Source: Isoetes taiwanensis | Taxonomy: Eukaryota; Streptophyta; Lycopodiopsida; Isoetales; Isoetaceae | DNA length: 64,000 bases | Reading direction: 5' to 3' | NCBI GenBank assembly: GCA_021234155.1 | Contig: JAJEKV010000002.1 | Location: 22,522,942-22,586,941 of the forward strand | Part shown: in pieces, positions 22,850-34,204 of the stretch | How positions within the stretch are numbered: the first letter of the stretch is position 1 | How the letters are laid out: the number at the start of each line of letters is the position of its first letter | Notes under the pieces: generated by a model | Database searches by the model: none | The model's input: only the letters and a program-made list of their open reading frames with translations | What the model was told of the DNA's origin: nothing | Program-made: the position numbers and the translations under genes

Positions 22850-23885
22850 AGCTGAGCTGAGCTAATGGCGCTGGCTATTGTGTGCAAGAAATAGGGGGCT
22901 TGCTGTTCTCGAGCTTCTAATTGGTAAGCTTTTGTATGCTGGCAACATCTTTCATCAACTTGTAGCAAGAACGTTAAGCTTATTTGAAGGAACAAAAGAA
23001 ACTACACGGGGTTTGAACAAAAGAAAATACACGGGGTTTTTTTTGGCAACGAATTTTTTTGCTGTTGTCATGTTAAAGCCACATCATTCAGAGTTTTTTT
23101 TATTCATGCTGGTTTAAACATGACCATGATTGTTAAATAAGACGCTCCATGGCTCAATGTTGGGGTAACATTTTTGCACTTGTTTGCCACGTGGGTCGAA
23201 TTCTACCAGTTTTTGGAATGTGCAACATTCAAGCGTCACGTCATTCATAAATGTATCTTCCTCTTCTTCTTCCATGTCCTAATTGGGTTGCCCGAAGTGC
23301 TACCCTAGGCGAGGTTATGAGGAAATGGGAATATGCAAATATCCTCAATCGAAGGCTGAGATTTGTGGAGAGGGTGGGATCTGGTCAGAATATGCTGAAT
23401 GGATGGCCAAAGATAGTGGCATAATAAAAAGATACCGTTCCTACAATTTGTTCCTAAGTTGAAATCATGAGAATATCTTGAGGAGTGCCAGTGTGCATGA
23501 AATCAGCTTTCACCTGGTTTTTTCCCTGGTTTAGGAATTGAGATCTGAACTCGGATCTTTGTCTCAGCTTGCCCTTGCTATCGAATTGCATCAGGGGCTG
23601 CAACTTTAGATTCTGCTCTTTTGGGTAGTCTTGCAGGCAGGAGGTCGGATCACCGCATGGATGGCCTAGCATACACAGGTTGTAGGCGACCAAGGAGTCG
23701 CCCTTCAAATCCAATCCAATCCTTCCTTCGTTGATTTTCCTTCACTTCGGTTTAGAGCGCAACCCTCTGTTGCATCAGCAATTCCTTGGATGCATTTTTT
23801 ATTACCTTGGAAATGATCTTACTATATATATGAGTATAAAAATCCATAAGTATGGAGAATTTTAACGACATGCACCATATATCTT
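22850..23885. other. No gene recognised
   Basis: Sequence right of the Copia element (continuing the pre-insertion flank) up to the pyrimidine minisatellite. The 86-codon minus frame 23454-23714 is unrecognised. Confidence 0.4.
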
Positions 23886-24815
23886 TTTCTGTTTTCTTTC
23901 CCTTTCCCTTTCCTTTTTTCCATTTCCTTTTCCCTTATTTTTCCCCTTCTCTTTTCCTTTTCTCATGCTCTTTTTTAGGTTCCCCTTCATCTTTCCTCGC
24001 CCTTTCCCTGTTTTCTCCTTTTTCCCATGCCCTTCTCCCCTTCCATTTTCCCATGCTTTTTTTTCCTCCGTTTTTACCTTTCTTCACCCTTTCCCTCTTC
24101 CCCTTTTTCCTATGACCGTTCCCTTTCTCTTTTTCCATTTACCTCTTCCCCATTTTTTCGTGCTCTTTTTCCAAGTTCCCTTTCCACCTCCCTTTTTCTT
24201 TTTTCTTTTGCGTTCCCATTTGCCATGCCTTTTTCCCTTCCTTATCTTCCTCCCCGTTATCTCGCGCTTTTTACCCCCCTTCCCTTTTCTCGTTTCCCTC
24301 TTTCTTTTTTTGTCATGTCCTTTTTTAGGTTCCCTTTCCCCCTTTCTTTTTCCTTTCCCTTGCCCTTTTCCCATGCCCATTTTCCCTTCCCTTCTCCCCA
24401 TCGTGTTTAATTTTTCCATCCTCCCCCCCCCCCTTTTTTCCCCTTTTCCCATGTCGTTTTTCCCTTCCTTTTTCTTCTTTTCTCACCCTTTCCCTTTTCT
24501 CCTTTTTCCCTTCCCTTCTTCCATGCCTTTTTTCCCCCCTTTTCCCCTTCTTCACTTTTTTTCTCTTCCGCTTGTTCCCGTGCCCTTCCCCCTTCCTTTT
24601 TCCCCTTTATGTCTTTCCTTTTTCTTCGTGCCCTTTCTCCAAGTTCCCTTTTCCCTTCATTTCTTTTTTTTCTTTTCCTTTCCCTCTTCCCATGCCTTTT
24701 TCACTTTCCTTATCCCCATCCTTTTCACTTTCTCTTATTCTCTTTTCCTCGTGCCTCATATTCCCTCTTTCCTCCTCCCTTTTCCTTTTACCCCATTTTC
24801 CCGGTGGTTCCCCTG
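23886..24815. repeat. Pyrimidine minisatellite, copy 1
   Basis: About 930 bp of almost pure C/T on the plus strand, built from degenerate units of roughly 30 bases such as TTTTCCCATGCCCTTTTTCCC, with CATG as the regular interruption. Open frames across it (up to 283 codons of F/P/S/L) are composition artefacts. A shorter close relative lies at 47465-47907. Long mirror-like pyrimidine tracts can form triplex (H-DNA). Confidence 0.85.
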
Positions 24816-24952
24816 AAGCTCCCTCCATCCCTCTTTGGGTTGCAACAGCCTCTTGGAATTGGCATCCAAGCTTTGATGGACTCGCAGGTTCACTGTTTCC
24901 CGATAGGGCTTCGGGACCACCTGTGTGCTATTCATGCCGAGGGAGGAATGAC
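24816..24952 (+). other. Possible Gypsy pol end and polypurine tract
   Basis: After the pyrimidine array a GCCGAGGGAGGAATGACAGG string (near 24935-24955) resembles the GGGGGAGGAATGTTACAGG tract-plus-LTR start found after the second pyrimidine array at 47945-47965. This suggests the array sits just inside the 3' end of a Gypsy family. Tentative. Confidence 0.4.
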
Positions 24953-25640
24953 AGGTACATCCCTTACTGTTGTGACATTCCACGTATTTATATGCCTTTC
25001 AGGTATAAATATCTGATACGTCACTATGAATAATTAATAGAGCATTAATTATTCATAAGCTAAGGTTAGCTATGTAAATCATTAATTATTAAGGTGGAAA
25101 CCTAACCCTAAACCCTAATTCGAATTTAGGGTTTAACCTAATATTAAAAAGGCTAAAATACTAAATTACTTAATAATCAGTAATTTAGCGTTGACACTTG
25201 GCCCAAATCGATTGGACAAGGGAGACACCCAAATTGAGGTTTTCCACCCCCAATTTGCCCCAATTCGATTTGGGGGCAGTTGGAAAAGGAGGAGGAGCTT
25301 ATTCAACTAGCAGGGCATGGAGAACTTGTGACAGTAAGCTTTTTCGAATTGTGAAGCCCTTTTTGTCAATCTTTGACTGTCCAACTAGGTCACACATGCG
25401 TGCTTTCTTGCTCTAAAGGCAAGATAAAGTGGCAAATAATAGATGCTGGGAAAGATATATCACCTAACAAGATTAGAGATGTATTTTTATTTTTTTTGCA
25501 TTGCTTAGATTGGTTCAAGTAATTTAAAATGTTTCAACTTCCAGCTGAGCTTTTTTGCATGCAATGACATCGTTGTTGGAGCAAAGTCTTCAATGGAACA
25601 ATGGAACAAGGGCTACTAAAAAGGTATTTGTTGCATTATC
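24953..25640. other. Possible LTR-derived and AT-rich sequence, no gene
   Basis: Contains TTAATTATTCATAA/TAATTATTAAG repeats and the telomere-like phrase CCTAACCCTAAACCCTAATT near 25095-25115, a common plant promoter or LTR motif. No gene seen. Confidence 0.4.
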
Positions 25641-26411
25641 AAGAATTTGTTGCGGTCTTGTTACCGGGTGCTGGCTATTCATGACACTCTGCCCCCTTCA
25701 GGCAAGTGGTCTATGCAGCTTCCGGGTTCTCGATGGCGCTCGGTTTGGACGTGGACATGGAGCTCACTTCCCCCACCGAAGGTTAGGGTGCTTCTGTGGC
25801 AGGTGGTGCACCGCTGTATCAGGGTGAATGCCCTTGTGAGTCAGTTTAGGCCGGGTATGAGTCCTCTTTGCCCTTGTTGTGGCCTTCATCGTAAGACTGT
25901 GGAGCATTGTCTGGTTTTATGCCCTCACTTGCAGGCTGCCTGGGATTGGGTCAGGGCTCTGTTTCAGGTGAGATTGACTAGCCAGCAGTTGCTGCTTCAT
26001 GTGTATCCTAGTGCTTGGCCGCTTTTGCGGCAGCAAGCCTTGCATCTGTGTGTGGCTTGGTTGGTGTGGCTGATTTGGAAGCGGCGGCGGTTGTGGATCT
26101 TTCAGGGGATTCAGCAGCCTGCAGCCTCTCTGATTCCTCGACTCAGGTACAAGCTATTTCAAAGCTTTCTGGTGTTCTCGGGATTAGTAGAGCGGAAGTT
26201 TGCCATTTGGCGGGACTTCTTGGGTGTTGTAGATGGTGATGGTCGGTTTGTACAGCAGTAGAGTTGCAGTTTTTTTGTGAGTTTGTTGTGGAGTGTCGAG
26301 GTATCGATGTCTCTTTGGGGCAGTTCTCCTTCCTCACTTGCTTTGTAACATTACCATTCTTTTAATATATTGATGACACAGTTCTTCAAAAAAAAAAAAA
26401 GAATTTGTTGC
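25641..26411 (+). mobile_element. 5'-truncated LINE with target duplication
   Basis: The element runs from about 25654 to a 13-base poly(A) at 26388-26400. It is flanked by copies of AAGAATTTGTTGC (25641-25653, and GAATTTGTTGC directly after the poly(A) to 26411). The duplication with a terminal A-tail is the hallmark of target-primed reverse transcription. The element keeps only about 750 bp of its 3' end. Confidence 0.9.
25654..26261 (+). pseudogene. LINE ORF2 C-terminus, zf-RVT zinc-binding domain
   Basis: The frame continues from the truncation point and encodes the reverse-transcriptase zinc-binding domain that ends plant LINE polyproteins. It shows WSMQLPGSRWRSVWTWTWSS, then KVRVLLWQVVHRC, CPCCGLHRKTVEHCLVLCPH (Cys/His zinc ligands), AAWDWV and the hydrophobic AWLVWLIWKRRRLWIF segment. 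The stop follows GRFVQQ. The reverse transcriptase and endonuclease are absent, so it is dead. The 3' UTR of about 125 bp leads to the poly(A). Confidence 0.85.
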
Positions 26412-28284
26412 ATCTATTTTAGTCCCGTTTTTACATTTTATTGGAGGCTGGGTTAGAAAATGTTCGCCATCTACATTGCAGGTATTCGTCTTCTACTTTC
26501 AAGATTCATTTTTAGGTTAAAAGATGGAGCACATGCTTCTCTGATTACATTCTTTTCCCCATTGCTTCTCGGTTTTCAAAGCAAATTGCATGGGCTAATC
26601 GGTTGAAGATCTTCACCAAAATGTGATTGTCCGAGCACTACTTCAATAAGTCAAGGGTTTCAACTTTCTAGCTTGCAGCAAATGAAAGGAAGGTCATTGC
26701 TTGCTCCATGCTTGCCTGTAAGATCATTTGTTATGTAGGTTTTAGAATTCCAGATCCACATTTTCCATGAAAGTTACATTTTGTTAATGTTCAGAGGTGT
26801 TCTTGCAAGTTTCTAAATTGTTGTTCGTACATCTTATTTTCAAAATGCTTCCTATTGTAGCAGTTTTCATTGCATATACATCTGTCTTTATCTGGAGTCG
26901 TCTTAGGCATTATAGGTAAGCTTATATTTATATTCCGGTGATTCCAGTTATATTCATATGACTACATGAACAAGCAACTCAAATTGCTATCTGTTTGAAT
27001 AATAAAAGCACCTTCTAATTGGACATCAGATTCTACGATCTTATAGGAAGAGAACCTTCTTGAGCAGGGACATGTTCAGTGTTAAACATTGTAATGTGAT
27101 ATGAGTTAGAATTTCATTATGCACCATCTTTGCCTCATTGCCATACATAAACTATCTTTCACATTATCAAACTGCATTTGTTTACACAAATGTGCATTTC
27201 TGTTGCATCCAAATTGTGTTTGTCCCTCCTGTAAGCACATTCCATTCACTATGATTATATGTATGTCATATGTATGCTTGGACTATGCACCTCAGTGAAC
27301 ATCTCTGCATCTATATCTCATGTTCATTTGCTACATCATGCCTGCAGAAAAACAATTTACTTGATTGATTGTAAGAGGCGTGATGCTCAACACCAATCTT
27401 CTTATGCTTGGTCATTTGGCTCCAACAAGGAAAATAATGCTGGGAACAACTTTATTATTTGAAGATTGCGTACAACTAACAATGGTGCAGCAATCAAGAA
27501 ATGCCCAAATAGGCTGCATGCATAAGCTTTAGCTACGTGATGGTGCTACTGTAATGCTTTTGTTCCTTTCCAAAGAGCAAATCATATATAAGGGCTGTGT
27601 TACACTTTTCTGGACAGATTCATTGAAGCTGGCTATAAGGGGGTAGTGGTTCTTATCTGAAATTTTTGATTCTTATGTTGACTCTGCCTGCATAAATGAT
27701 ATTTTTTTGTGGCCAACGATTATTTTATAGTTCTTTCATAGATTAATGTCCAAATTTCATTTATGCATAGATTTAGCTATCAGCTATAATATTTTCGTCC
27801 CTTTTTGCAAAGGTAAAAGCGTATAAAGGGCTGCTTTATTCTTTTTGTAACAGCTTCAATTTGTGAAGCATGGCAATAACAGACAATATTTGGGGAAATT
27901 TGGTTTATGTTTTGGCTCTCTGGGATCTACGATGCCATGCTTCAAGTAAAAGATAGTTCTTCAAATGCCTACAATTTAGTTTCTTGAGCAAAACTTTAAG
28001 GCTGTTTGATGGAAATGCATGCCTTGTAAGTTAACTTGGTATGTTGTATCCATTTTATGTCCAATATGGGCCTTTGCTATATATGAGATGCTTAAAATGA
28101 GAGACCATAATTATTTTCCTTACAAAATGCCAATGGAAACTGAACAACAAACTAGCGGTATATTTTAATAAATGTGTTCACTATGGCCTAGATCTTATCT
28201 GCCATTATGGTCACCGTAAATAATAAAAGTCAATTCTCAATATATAGAGAACTGGGTTTTCGAGAATTTTTTTGCTTGGTATAA
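26412..28284. other. No gene recognised
   Basis: AT-rich sequence between the LINE and the Gypsy element. Two loosely similar blocks (about 27570-27625 and 27795-27865, sharing TATAAAGGGCTG/TATAAGGGCTG and TTCA.T..GAAGC) suggest an old duplication. No convincing coding frame. Confidence 0.4.
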
Positions 28285-28454
28285 TGAAAGGAACCCCAAG
28301 AGAGAGAATGCCAATTTTACTAATTATATTACGTAATGCAAAAATGGTACAAAAGAGGACATAAGTCCCAAAATGAAAAGTCATGTCTCAAAAGACGTAC
28401 AAAAGTATAAATACAGTATATTATATATTTCTACCATGATCATGGTTTCTTACA
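28285..28454 (-). repeat. Gypsy 3' LTR
   Basis: 170 bp. In element orientation it begins TGTAAGAAACC and ends GGTTCCTTTCA. It is nearly identical to the other LTR except for a 13-base shorter segment near 28320. Confidence 0.93.
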
Positions 28455-28470
28455 TTCCCTTCGACTTAAA
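28455..28470 (-). other. Gypsy polypurine tract
   Basis: In element orientation AAGTCGAAGGGAA lies directly before the 3' LTR, as expected for the plus-strand primer. Confidence 0.6.
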
Positions 28471-28579
28471 GAAGACAATATCCTCATTGTCGAAGTCCCA
28501 AGTATTCTTTCAGAATCTTAGGATAGTCAGCGACAAAGGAAGATGATTCCCATGTTGCGTCTTCGATAGGCAAACCCTT

Positions 28580-29299
28580 CTATTGGACCAAGTATTCCAA
28601 TACCGTTGTTCGACGGGTCAGAAGTCTCTCTCTTGTATCCAAGATCTTAAGAGGTTCCACTAGAACCTTATTGCCTTCAACAAACTGAGGTGGCGGTGCA
28701 TCCTCAGGTTCCAACTGAGTTGTTTCACTTTCAATGAAAGGTTTCAAGAGTGAAACGTGAAATACTGGATGGATTTTCTTCCACGTGACGGGAAGCTTAA
28801 GTTCATAACTTACATCATTGAACTTGCGCAATATTTCATAAGGTCCAAAGTATCTTGCTCGTAACTTTGGATACTTCTTGTTCACGGAAGCATAACGGTG
28901 TGGTGCAATGTACACCAACACCTTCTCTCCCACCGAAAATTCTAAATGTCTTCGATGGCGATCAGCAAACTTTTTTTGTTGGAGTTGTGCATGACTTAAC
29001 TTATCTCTTACGGCAGTAATAATACCACCCATCTCCTCAACAACTTGATTAGCCATATCTACTCGAGAATTCGCCAACCAATTAGCAGGTGTCCGAGGAG
29101 TAAAACCATATGCTGCATGGAAAGGAGTAACACCTGTAGAAGCATGCAATGAGCTATTATAGGCAAACTCTATTAGTGGAAGATAATCTTCCCATAATGT
29201 AGGTTTATTTGCAGTATAGCTTCGTAACATAGCTTCGAGAGTTCGGTTAGTCCTTTCTGTTTGACCATCCATTTCAGGATGATAAGATGAACTAAACGG
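28580..29299 (-). pseudogene. Gypsy integrase C-terminal part
   Basis: The frame enters at about 29299 with FSSSYHPEMDGQTERTNRTL, the end of the integrase core including the catalytic-glutamate helix region. Then follow FAYNSSLHASTGVTPFHAAYG, the GPY/F module (ARYFGPYEILRK) and HPVFHVSLLKPF, and it stops at 28580 after TVLEYLVQ. No chromodomain is recognisable. The residues before SSYHP, including both catalytic aspartates, are absent because the nested insert begins here. It is the 3' half of the integrase started at 42293-41757. Confidence 0.9.
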
Positions 29300-30599
29300 G
29301 TGGATTCACGCTATAGTGGATCAGTTTTGGTGTCCCCCATGTCCCCTCCCCCTCCCCAATAGCTTAAAAGTATAGCTTGTATTTGTGCTTTAAGAAATGC
29401 ACTTGTGGTTTGAGAAATTGTATAACATTGATTACGTTGACGCCTTTTCCAGTAATCGATGAGTAATTCTAATAATAACCAACCACTTCATTAATACTTG
29501 AGGGAATCTTTTCAAATGCTCAAACGGTGGAAACATGTAGAGGGAGTTTGTTCCTCATTCTTTTGCTCAGTATTATTTTGGTAAGTCTACAGTGTGAAGC
29601 ACATTTCTGAAAAATGGAGAAGAAAGATGTATTCTTAGATATGGCAGATGAAGAAATCCAGAACATCCAGAATGAAGATCCATTTTTTAGGGTGAGTTTG
29701 AGATCATTGTTGAAAGAAATTCAATCTGGGGAAGTTTTAGATTGTGGTTTAAAACATGCAACTATTTCTAGTGTCAATCTTGAGAATGCAGATGATAATA
29801 AGACAATCGGACATGATCCTAGTATTGTGGACAATACTATAAAGAATATCAATAAGAGAAAAAAGAGAGATACAGAGCAAGAACGTCTGAAGAAACAAAG
29901 GCAGAGAAAAAGACAAAAAGAAGCTAATGAGGCATTGGTGAAGATTGGAGGTCAAGATGGGTTGGATAAAAGTGGTGCAACAAAAAGGAGAGTAGTGTTA
30001 AACACCGTCAATTCATTCTTGAGGCAAACAAAAACAATGAATCTCCAGATTAAACGAGAAATATTGATTGATGTACTAGAACATAAAGCTATGGAAGAGA
30101 TAGTTGGGCTCTTGAAGAATCTGGAAGCAAAAACAACCATAATAGATAATATCAGAGATTCAATCCAAATCATGAAGCAATCAACTAGTCTAGATTGTAT
30201 GGCTGCTAAAAAATCTTGTTTAGCAATGGCAATAGGCAATGAACAGAAAAGCAGCTACAGAAAAATGGGAAAAGTTCTTGATGTTCACCCAAGAAATTTT
30301 CTATTTTGCAAAGAGAGACAAATTTGAGATAAATTGCAATTCAGGAAAATGGGTGTACTATAGAAGGGGAAGAAGATGTGATTCCATTTCTGATTCTGTC
30401 ATTGCTCTTGTACAGGATTTTTGGATTTCTAATACTAGGGTCTCTCCAAACACAAAGGATGTGAAATCTAGGAGACTTGAAAGAAATATCAGAGAAGAGT
30501 GCTACACATTACTTAGAGCAAAGCCAAGTTAGTTACTACTCTATTATCTATCTACTCTTTCAAGCTTGATTTGATCACAGTTTTCTCTAGATCCTTTGT

Positions 30600-31040
30600 A
30601 ACAGATTATAGATTGTGTATTGTAAATAGTATATTATAGTTTTAGATCCAAGATGGACTGCATTATGGTTGGAATAGATTGTGGTTTTGGATTACATTGT
30701 GGTTTCGATTCCATTGGCTTGGATTGTATTAGTTAGATTAGACTGTGGTAAGTCATATTGTGATTCGTTGCATTGTGGTTTAAACTTGGTTGTGGTTGTG
30801 GATTACATTGTGGTTCTAGATTATGGTTTTGATTAGATTGTGGTTTTGGATTAGAATGTGGTTTTTGGTTTCAATTTGCTTGTGATTGTGGTTGTGGATT
30901 ACATTGTGGGTCTAGATTATGGTTTGATGGATTGTGATTTTAGGTTAGATTGAGATTTTAAGGTTTCTAATGGATATTATTTTATTTTGTGGTTTGGAAT
31001 TTCATTATTATAGTTTGAGGTTCATATTTGCGGTTTGGGG
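30600..31040 (+). repeat. ATTGTGGTTT-rich intron or insert
   Basis: Degenerate repeats of GATTACATTGTGGTTTTGG/GATTGTGGTTTT fill the gap between the two coding blocks of the transposase-like gene. The right edge TTTTGTTCTTAG|ATG is a good splice acceptor, but no donor at about 30530 keeps the frame cleanly. Confidence 0.65.
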
Positions 31041-31719
31041 TTTGAGATTGATAATCAACTATTGTTTTGTTCTTAGATGCAACTCTATAAAGCTTTCAAA
31101 GCAAAACATCCAAATGTCAAAGTTGGAGCTTCAGCTTTTCAAAATTTGAAACCGTGGTTTGTAGTGAAGCTAGCAGAGTATAACACTTGTTGTTGCATAC
31201 ATCATATCAGGTTACGAATGCTGCTGGATGGTTTAACTAAATTCAGGAAGAAGCACTCAAAGTCATGTACTTGTGAGTGCAAGATTTTTACAGACATCAG
31301 TGATCTTTGGAAATGTATTGTTTGCCAGAAGGGTAAGATTGATGAATTCTATAGTAAGGATTGCCTTGACGGTACTTGTCGTGAGTGTGGGATAAAGAAG
31401 TTTGCAATCTGCCCCAAGGAATTAGAGAGTGAGGAGGTTGTGAAATGGGAGTACATCGACTATGAACATGGAGATGTGGATAAACGTGGAGAGCCTAAGA
31501 AAGTTTTGAAACACCAATACAAAGAGACCACACCAGCAGTGCTAATAAGCAAACTCAAAGACAGGTTGGAAAAATTTCCCTCCACAATTTCAAATACAAA
31601 TGGCAAGATAAACAGTTTCGTGAAATGCTCGATAATCTCCCTTCAGATGTCATAGTGTCAGTGGTGGATTTTGCGGAAAATTACATATTGAAAGATAGAT
31701 AGTATTTTAACGTCACGCC

Positions 31720-31960
31720 ACTAGGCAGCATCCAACTGGACATGTGACCACACACCACACTACATTGCTCGGTTGGGCCCTGCCCCCAACCACCTTACAT
31801 TGCGTCTGTTAGGATTTGACCCCCAACCACCTTACATTGCGTCTGTTAGGATTTGACCCCCAACAGTACTGAGTGCGATTCTGGGCGATCTCGAACTCGA
31901 GACCACATTGCTAAGGAACTAGTGTGTTACCACTAGACCAAACGCCCAGACGCACACAGG
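31720..31960 (-). mobile_element. tRNA-derived SINE
   Basis: On the minus strand the head reads GGGCGTTTGGTCTAGTGG (A box TGGTCTAGTGG), and about 40 bases on comes GAGTTCGAGATCGC (B box), an internal pol III promoter like those of tRNA-derived plant SINEs. It interrupts the transposase-like gene between DFAENY and the VTILVHI block. Within it a 37-38-bp unit (CAACCACCTTACATTGCGTC...) is duplicated in tandem at about 31788-31862. Exact ends and target duplication are not resolved. Confidence 0.7.
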
Positions 31961-33135
31961 TGCAATCTCAATACTGGACAAGCGTGCAAGTGACCATTCT
32001 TGTCCACATTACTTATCATGTGGCTGAGAATGGTGAAGTAGTAAAAGAAACACATTATTACATATCAGATGACCGTAAACATGATACCTTATTCATGCAG
32101 CATTGCTTTAATATGCACTTCAATTATATGGAAGAGCAAGGACTGAAACCATGTAGGCACTGGGTTTTTTCTGATGGTGCTGCATCACAATTCAAAGCTG
32201 CAAGGCTATTTTATTTTATTGCTAGATACTCTTATCAGACTCTAATTCATATGATGTGGAATTACTTTGGTTCAAACCACGGAAAGGGAGAACATGATGG
32301 CAAGGCTGCTGAATTAAAGAGATGGATCAGAATGGTCCAACTCCTATATCCTGATACTAAGATAGAGAATGCACATGATATTGTGGAGGCTGCCAAGGAG
32401 TTATTTTCTGGTACACTTTCTTCTAAAGAGGAACCAAAAACAAAAAAGAAAGATATTAAAGCATTTTTTTGGGAAGTTAAAGCAGGAGAAGTCGATAGGC
32501 GTAAGGAATGGGGAGCACATGCGATGAAGGATACTCAAAATGTTCATAGTGTATGCGCATTCAGCTTGGGATCAACAACTCAATTACAGGTTCGAAGATT
32601 CTCATGCTTTTGTAGTTTTTGTTTAAATGAACATTGGGATAGATGCGAGAATACGACATATGTGAATAAGTGGGAACTGGTGGAAATTGAACCTACTTCT
32701 TCATCTACTTGTGATGCAATTGAGGTTAGGAAGTTACAAAGGCCCTTATATTCAGGTGTTAATATTGTTGACCGGGTCAAATGTGGAGATTACTTTGCAT
32801 GGCAGCACCAAAAAACAACCCTGAAGGGGATGACTTTTGGTTGCTTGCATGTACAAGGGAGAAGTATGTAGTGGAAAAAGACTTCAAAGATAATGGAACG
32901 TGGTTCTTAAAAGGTGAAAGTATATTAGAAGGAACTTACTTCGAAAAAATTCCAAGTTCAAAGAGAGGTTATGAATTATGTTCTCAAGAAGGAGCTGCAA
33001 AGGTTTACTCTACACAAGTATGTGGTAATGAAAGGAAATTATGTTATCAAAGGACATCCTGTATTTCACCTTCTAGATCCTAAGGATGAAGAACAGATCA
33101 GAACCAACTTACCACCTGTGTTGTCAGATGATGAT

Positions 33136-33246
33136 GGTGGTGGTGGTGGTGGTGGTGGTGGTGGTGGTGGTGGTGGTGGTGGTGGTGGTGGTGGTGGTGG
33201 TGGTGGTGGTGGTGGTGGTGGTGGTGGTGGTGGTGGTGGTGGTGGT
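33136..33246 (+). repeat. (GGT)37 microsatellite
   Basis: 111 uninterrupted bases of GGT, preceded by GATGATGAT and followed by more GAT repeats near 33270-33370. It extends the last frame of the transposase-like gene into a polyglycine tail after LSDDD, almost certainly a slippage product. Confidence 0.97.
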
Positions 33247-33276
33247 GAGCGAACACTTGTTGTTATGAGCAGATGA

Positions 33277-34204
33277 TGATGATGAACAGATCAAAGGCAC
33301 TTGCCATCTGGGTTGTCATGATGATGATTTTCATGTATTGATGTTTTAATAGATAATGATGATGATGATGAAATATATCTTGTATTCTTCTACTTGTGTT
33401 TTCTGTGCTTGTATGATAATGTTATTGTTTAGACTTTATGTTATTAATGTTTCATTAGTAACTAACATATGTTTAAAAGGTGTGTTGGTTTATTCATTTG
33501 ATAGATATTGAATGAATAGGTGTTAGGTTCAAATCCAAGGATGTTAAGTTTGAATTTTGTATTCATGAATGTTAAAATAATTTTGAATCTATGTCTTACA
33601 TGGTAGAGTAGTCCAATACAAAAACCCTAAACCTATCAATATCCCACACCAATATCCCACATGCCAAAGAAGCAAAAGTAGCATGTGTGTATAAGATGCA
33701 CCTAGAAGTGATTAAGTATCATGTGATTGGGCCTTGTTGACGAACCTTTGGAGACATCCAAGGGGGATGGACCTGTGGTGCGCGTAGGGGATGCCCTACA
33801 ATTAGTCGGGCCATATTGGTCTGAGTTCTAACGACCTCGAATCAGATATAATTCGAGGGTTCTCTTTAAACGGAGATTTACGGAAGGCAGAGGCCGAGAT
33901 AGGTTCCAATAAAGTCGGAGTGGATATCCCACTATGATGGCTCACATGATCTAACCTCTAGGGTGGCTACCTAGAGGGTGTGTAACCTCGAGGGTGTACA
34001 GTATAGTGTCTCTTAGAGATCTTAGTGGGTTGTTGTGAATGATATGTGTTGGGTATGTGTTGACAATTGAATTTACAGGACAATGATGGTGAATACATCC
34101 GAGACGAGACATGAAGGCGCTTACAGGTATGTATAATATGCTTACAAAATGGTACCATGCATAAAACCCTAAACAACAAAATCCCAAACAAAAACTAAAA
34201 AGAA
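33277..34204. other. No gene recognised; LTR-like unique sequence
   Basis: GAT-repeat remains, then sequence such as GGGCCATATTGGTCTGAG and AACGACCTCGAATCAGATATAATTCGAGG that resembles an LTR or other repeat but has no partner in the window. Confidence 0.35.

Larger units (their letters stand above)
29614..33276 (+). pseudogene. Transposase-like gene (DFAENY / SDG..QFK / HGKGEHDG type), broken
   Basis: Pieces of one protein in order. 29614-30327: a basic N-terminus with KKRKRDTEQERLKKQRQRKR-like helices. 30310-30532, shifted one frame: GKWVYYRRGRRCDSI, VQDFW, RVSPNTKDV. After a 0.54-kb intron-like gap, 31077-31650: HPNVKVGASAFQNLKPWFV, CCCIHHIRLRML, a Cys cluster (CIVCQKG ... CLDGTCRECG ... 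CPKE), then in another frame PSDVIVSVVDFAENY. A SINE interrupts, and 31960-33110 continues with VTILVHITYHV, ISDDRKHDTLF, HWVFSDGAASQFKAA, NHGKGEHDGKAAELKRW. The conserved acidic residues in DFAENY, SDG and HGKGEHDG suggest a DDE-type transposase; I cannot name the superfamily. At least three frameshifts and the SINE make it inactive. Confidence 0.7.

Noticed and set aside
23852-24816. Long F/P/S/L-rich open frames (up to 283 codons) and K/G/E/R-rich antisense frames
   Set aside because: They follow purely from the pyrimidine repeat; no domain or start context.
25095-25115. Interstitial telomere repeat CCTAAACCCTAA
   Set aside because: Only about two imperfect units; a common promoter/LTR motif (telo box), not a telomere.
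31880-31955. tRNA gene
   Set aside because: A and B boxes are present, but no cloverleaf acceptor stem closes; fits a SINE head.
33086-33276. Polyglycine and polyvaline frames
   Set aside because: Translations of the (GGT)37 microsatellite.
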